Origin: Bacteroidales bacterium
Lineage (GTDB): Bacteria; Bacteroidota; Bacteroidia; Bacteroidales; VadinHA17
NCBI GenBank assembly: GCA_025454815.1
Contig: JALONR010000026.1
Span: 1-44,129 of the forward strand
DNA length: 44,129 bases
Direction of reading: 5' to 3'
Shown here one piece after another: positions 42,865 to 44,129 of this stretch. A program made the translations under genes and the position numbers. The notes under the pieces were generated by a model that did no database searches, was not told where the DNA came from, and was given only the letters and a program-made list of their open reading frames with translations. Position 1 is the first letter of the stretch, and each line of letters begins with the position of its first letter.

Positions 42865-43992
42865 CTACCTGATCCTGAACGTGACAGGCATAAAAAACCA
42901 TACATTAACAGGTGTACCTCCCTTTAATCCCGGGGACCAGTCAGGCATCATTGAAACCACCCGGACTGCCTCGGCATCCAGTAACGGATGAACACTTCTT
43001 GCAACAGATACTTTATCAATTTTCCCTTCCGTTGTCACCACAAACCTTACTAAAACCATACCCTGGATACCCTGATCTCTTGCCTCCGGCGGATAATTTA
43101 AATTCTCAAAGATGTACCTGAACATCTCCTGTTCTCCACCGGGGAACCATGGCATAACTTCGACAACAACAAGAGTGTCTTCCCCGGATATGATGCCTGC
43201 AGATCCAATTGCCCTGATCTCGAACAATATCTCTTTCCTTCCACTTTTTGCTTTTGTTTCATTTCCGGGTTCAATCATACTCACTGCCGCACCCAAAGAC
43301 CCCGGAAATCCTGAAGCCGAACTATCCAAATGACTGTATTGCCCGGCCTGTGAAAGAAAATCCTTTTCATCATGAATATTCCACATAATAGTCCTGTCCT
43401 TTCCACATCCCACACTGCTGTAATCTCCCTCGATGGCAAGAAGCCTACTGCCGAAAGACCTACCGCCATTGAAACTTGGGTTGACAGAAACAAAGAACTC
43501 TGACGAATCATTAACGCAATCAATATCATAGAGGAAAACTACCTGGCCATTATGTTCCGAATACCTGATGTTTGAGATCGGATAGCCTGTTGCTGAGGCT
43601 TTGACTTCAGTTATCTCAAGCTCTTCCCCGCCATAATCAATCTCCAGTATCTTACTTGCTCTCAACTCAAGTATTACATCTCCATCTCCTTTAAGATACT
43701 CCTTCCTGAAATTCCAGAATATGGTCTTGTCCTTCCCCTCAGGCACTTTATTTAGGTCGCCACTGATCTCCTTCAGTTTCGGACCGAAGGTCTTTCCTCC
43801 GTTCACACTGGGATAAACTGAAATACAATACCTTGCAGAATCATCCTCAGAATCAAGGTCATATTGTATTACAACTTTGTTCCTGGTCATATCGAAACGG
43901 ACATTGGTGACATTCTGTGCCTGCAGATGCAAAACAACATTGAGACACATCAGAAGTGCCCCGATTCTTAATCCGTATTTTGCCGGAATCAT
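42865..43992 (-). CDS. Secreted protein with two repeated domains and a C-terminal TonB domain
   Basis: The ATG at 43992 is preferred: an AGGGA motif lies just before it, and the signal peptide starts cleanly (MIPAKYGLRIGALLMCLNVV). An ATG at 44007 is also open. Of 375 residues, two related domains of about 80 (opening VRFDMTRNKVVIQYDLD and IRYSEHNGQVVFLYDID) both contain a NGG-FG motif and end in a GKD-TI-WN string. After a Ser/Gly linker, the last 85 residues are a TonB C-terminal domain (YPPEARDQGIQGMVLVRFVV, DAEAVRVVSMMPDWSPGL). With no N-terminal membrane anchor like true TonB, it is probably a periplasmic protein using the fold for contact. Its function is not known. Confidence 0.82.
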   Translation of the reverse strand: MIPAKYGLRIGALLMCLNVVLHLQAQNVTNVRFDMTRNKVVIQYDLDSEDDSARYCISVYPSVNGGKTFGPKLKEISGDLNKVPEGKDKTIFWNFRKEYLKGDGDVILELRASKILEIDYGGEELEITEVKASATGYPISNIRYSEHNGQVVFLYDIDCVNDSSEFFVSVNPSFNGGRSFGSRLLAIEGDYSSVGCGKDRTIMWNIHDEKDFLSQAGQYSHLDSSASGFPGSLGAAVSMIEPGNETKAKSGRKEILFEIRAIGSAGIISGEDTLVVVEVMPWFPGGEQEMFRYIFENLNYPPEARDQGIQGMVLVRFVVTTEGKIDKVSVARSVHPLLDAEAVRVVSMMPDWSPGLKGGTPVNVWFFMPVTFRIR

Positions 43993-44024
43993 TGTTCCCT
44001 GATTCATTGGAAGTCTCAGACATT

Positions 44025-44032
44025 CAAATATA
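44025..44032 (-). promoter_or_regulatory. -7 promoter box for the TonB-domain gene
   Basis: The minus strand reads TATATTTG, an exact TAnnTTTG, 33 bases before the ATG at 43992. The start at 44007 would leave only about ten leader bases, which favours 43992. Confidence 0.5.
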
Positions 44033-44063
44033 ATAAATCCCGCGAATTATCCGCTATACCCGC

Positions 44064-44129
44064 TCACCTCTTCAGCTCCTCGAATCCCCTGCCGTAAACA
44101 CCCATTACGTTTGCAACAGTAATGAACGC
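44064..44129 (-). CDS. C-terminal fragment of a gene entering from the right edge
   Basis: The minus strand is open from the window edge to a TGA at 44066-44064 and encodes the last 21 residues, beginning AFITVANVMGVYGRG and ending ELKR. The fragment is too short to assign to a family, and the frame call rests on its being open and ending shortly before the promoter of the next gene. Confidence 0.4.
   Translation of the reverse strand, partial: AFITVANVMGVYGRGFEELKR

Noticed and set aside
1-44129. Insertion sequences, phage genes, toxin-antitoxin or defence systems
   Set aside because: No transposase, integrase, phage, restriction or toxin gene was recognised on either strand.

Overview
The window looks like a chromosomal segment of a member of the Bacteroidota. 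The signs are a SusC/SusD pair, IPT/TIG surface glycan-binding lipoproteins, a C-terminal type IX secretion (T9SS) sorting domain, lipoproteins with short lipoboxes, few clear Shine-Dalgarno sites, and several exact copies of the Bacteroidota -7 promoter box TAnnTTTG. The order or genus cannot be fixed from sequence reading alone; a polysaccharide-degrading Bacteroidales/Marinilabiliales-type organism is an inference.

Layout. 1-2000 (+): the end of a kelch-like gene, a probable outer-membrane protein, and a WD40 gene broken by a 4-bp tandem duplication. 1998-2336: two 95-bp direct repeats, then a tRNA-Cys on the minus strand with its terminator. 2432-3289 (-): SPFH/band-7 protein. 3445-8425 (-): cytoplasmic and surface mannan enzymes (GH5 and GH26 mannanases, GH130 mannosylglucose phosphorylase, cellobiose/mannobiose 2-epimerase). 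8714-9601 (+): AraC regulator. 9624-28415 (-): a large polysaccharide utilization locus (PUL) in transcription order SusC, SusD, two glycan-binding lipoproteins, a 1084-residue CBM35-GH26 protein with a second glycosidase-like domain and a T9SS tail, GH31 with PA14 insert, CE7-type esterase, GH2. 28793-37047 (+), divergent from SusC: Nudix-like (NrtR/AraR-type) regulator, sodium:solute symporter, GH94 cellobiose phosphorylase, GH9 endoglucanase, Tat-exported dipeptide epimerase. 37081-44129: housekeeping and unknown genes (winged-helix regulator with membrane partner, FolB, GlnRS, secreted unknown, DNRLRE-like lipoprotein, tRNA-Gln with a duplicated 3' end, TonB-domain protein, and the tail of one more gene).

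How the genes fit together (inference from families). Surface mannanases and the SusCD complex would capture and cut a beta-mannan or glucomannan. Mannobiose in the cytoplasm would be epimerised to mannosylglucose and phosphorolysed to mannose-1-phosphate plus glucose. On the divergent side GH9 and GH94 would turn beta-1,4-glucan pieces into glucose and glucose-1-phosphate. GH31, GH2 and the esterase would remove side groups. The two phosphorylases point to a glucomannan-type hemicellulose, while GH31-PA14 and the SGBP architecture recall xyloglucan loci. No alpha-galactosidase is present in the window.
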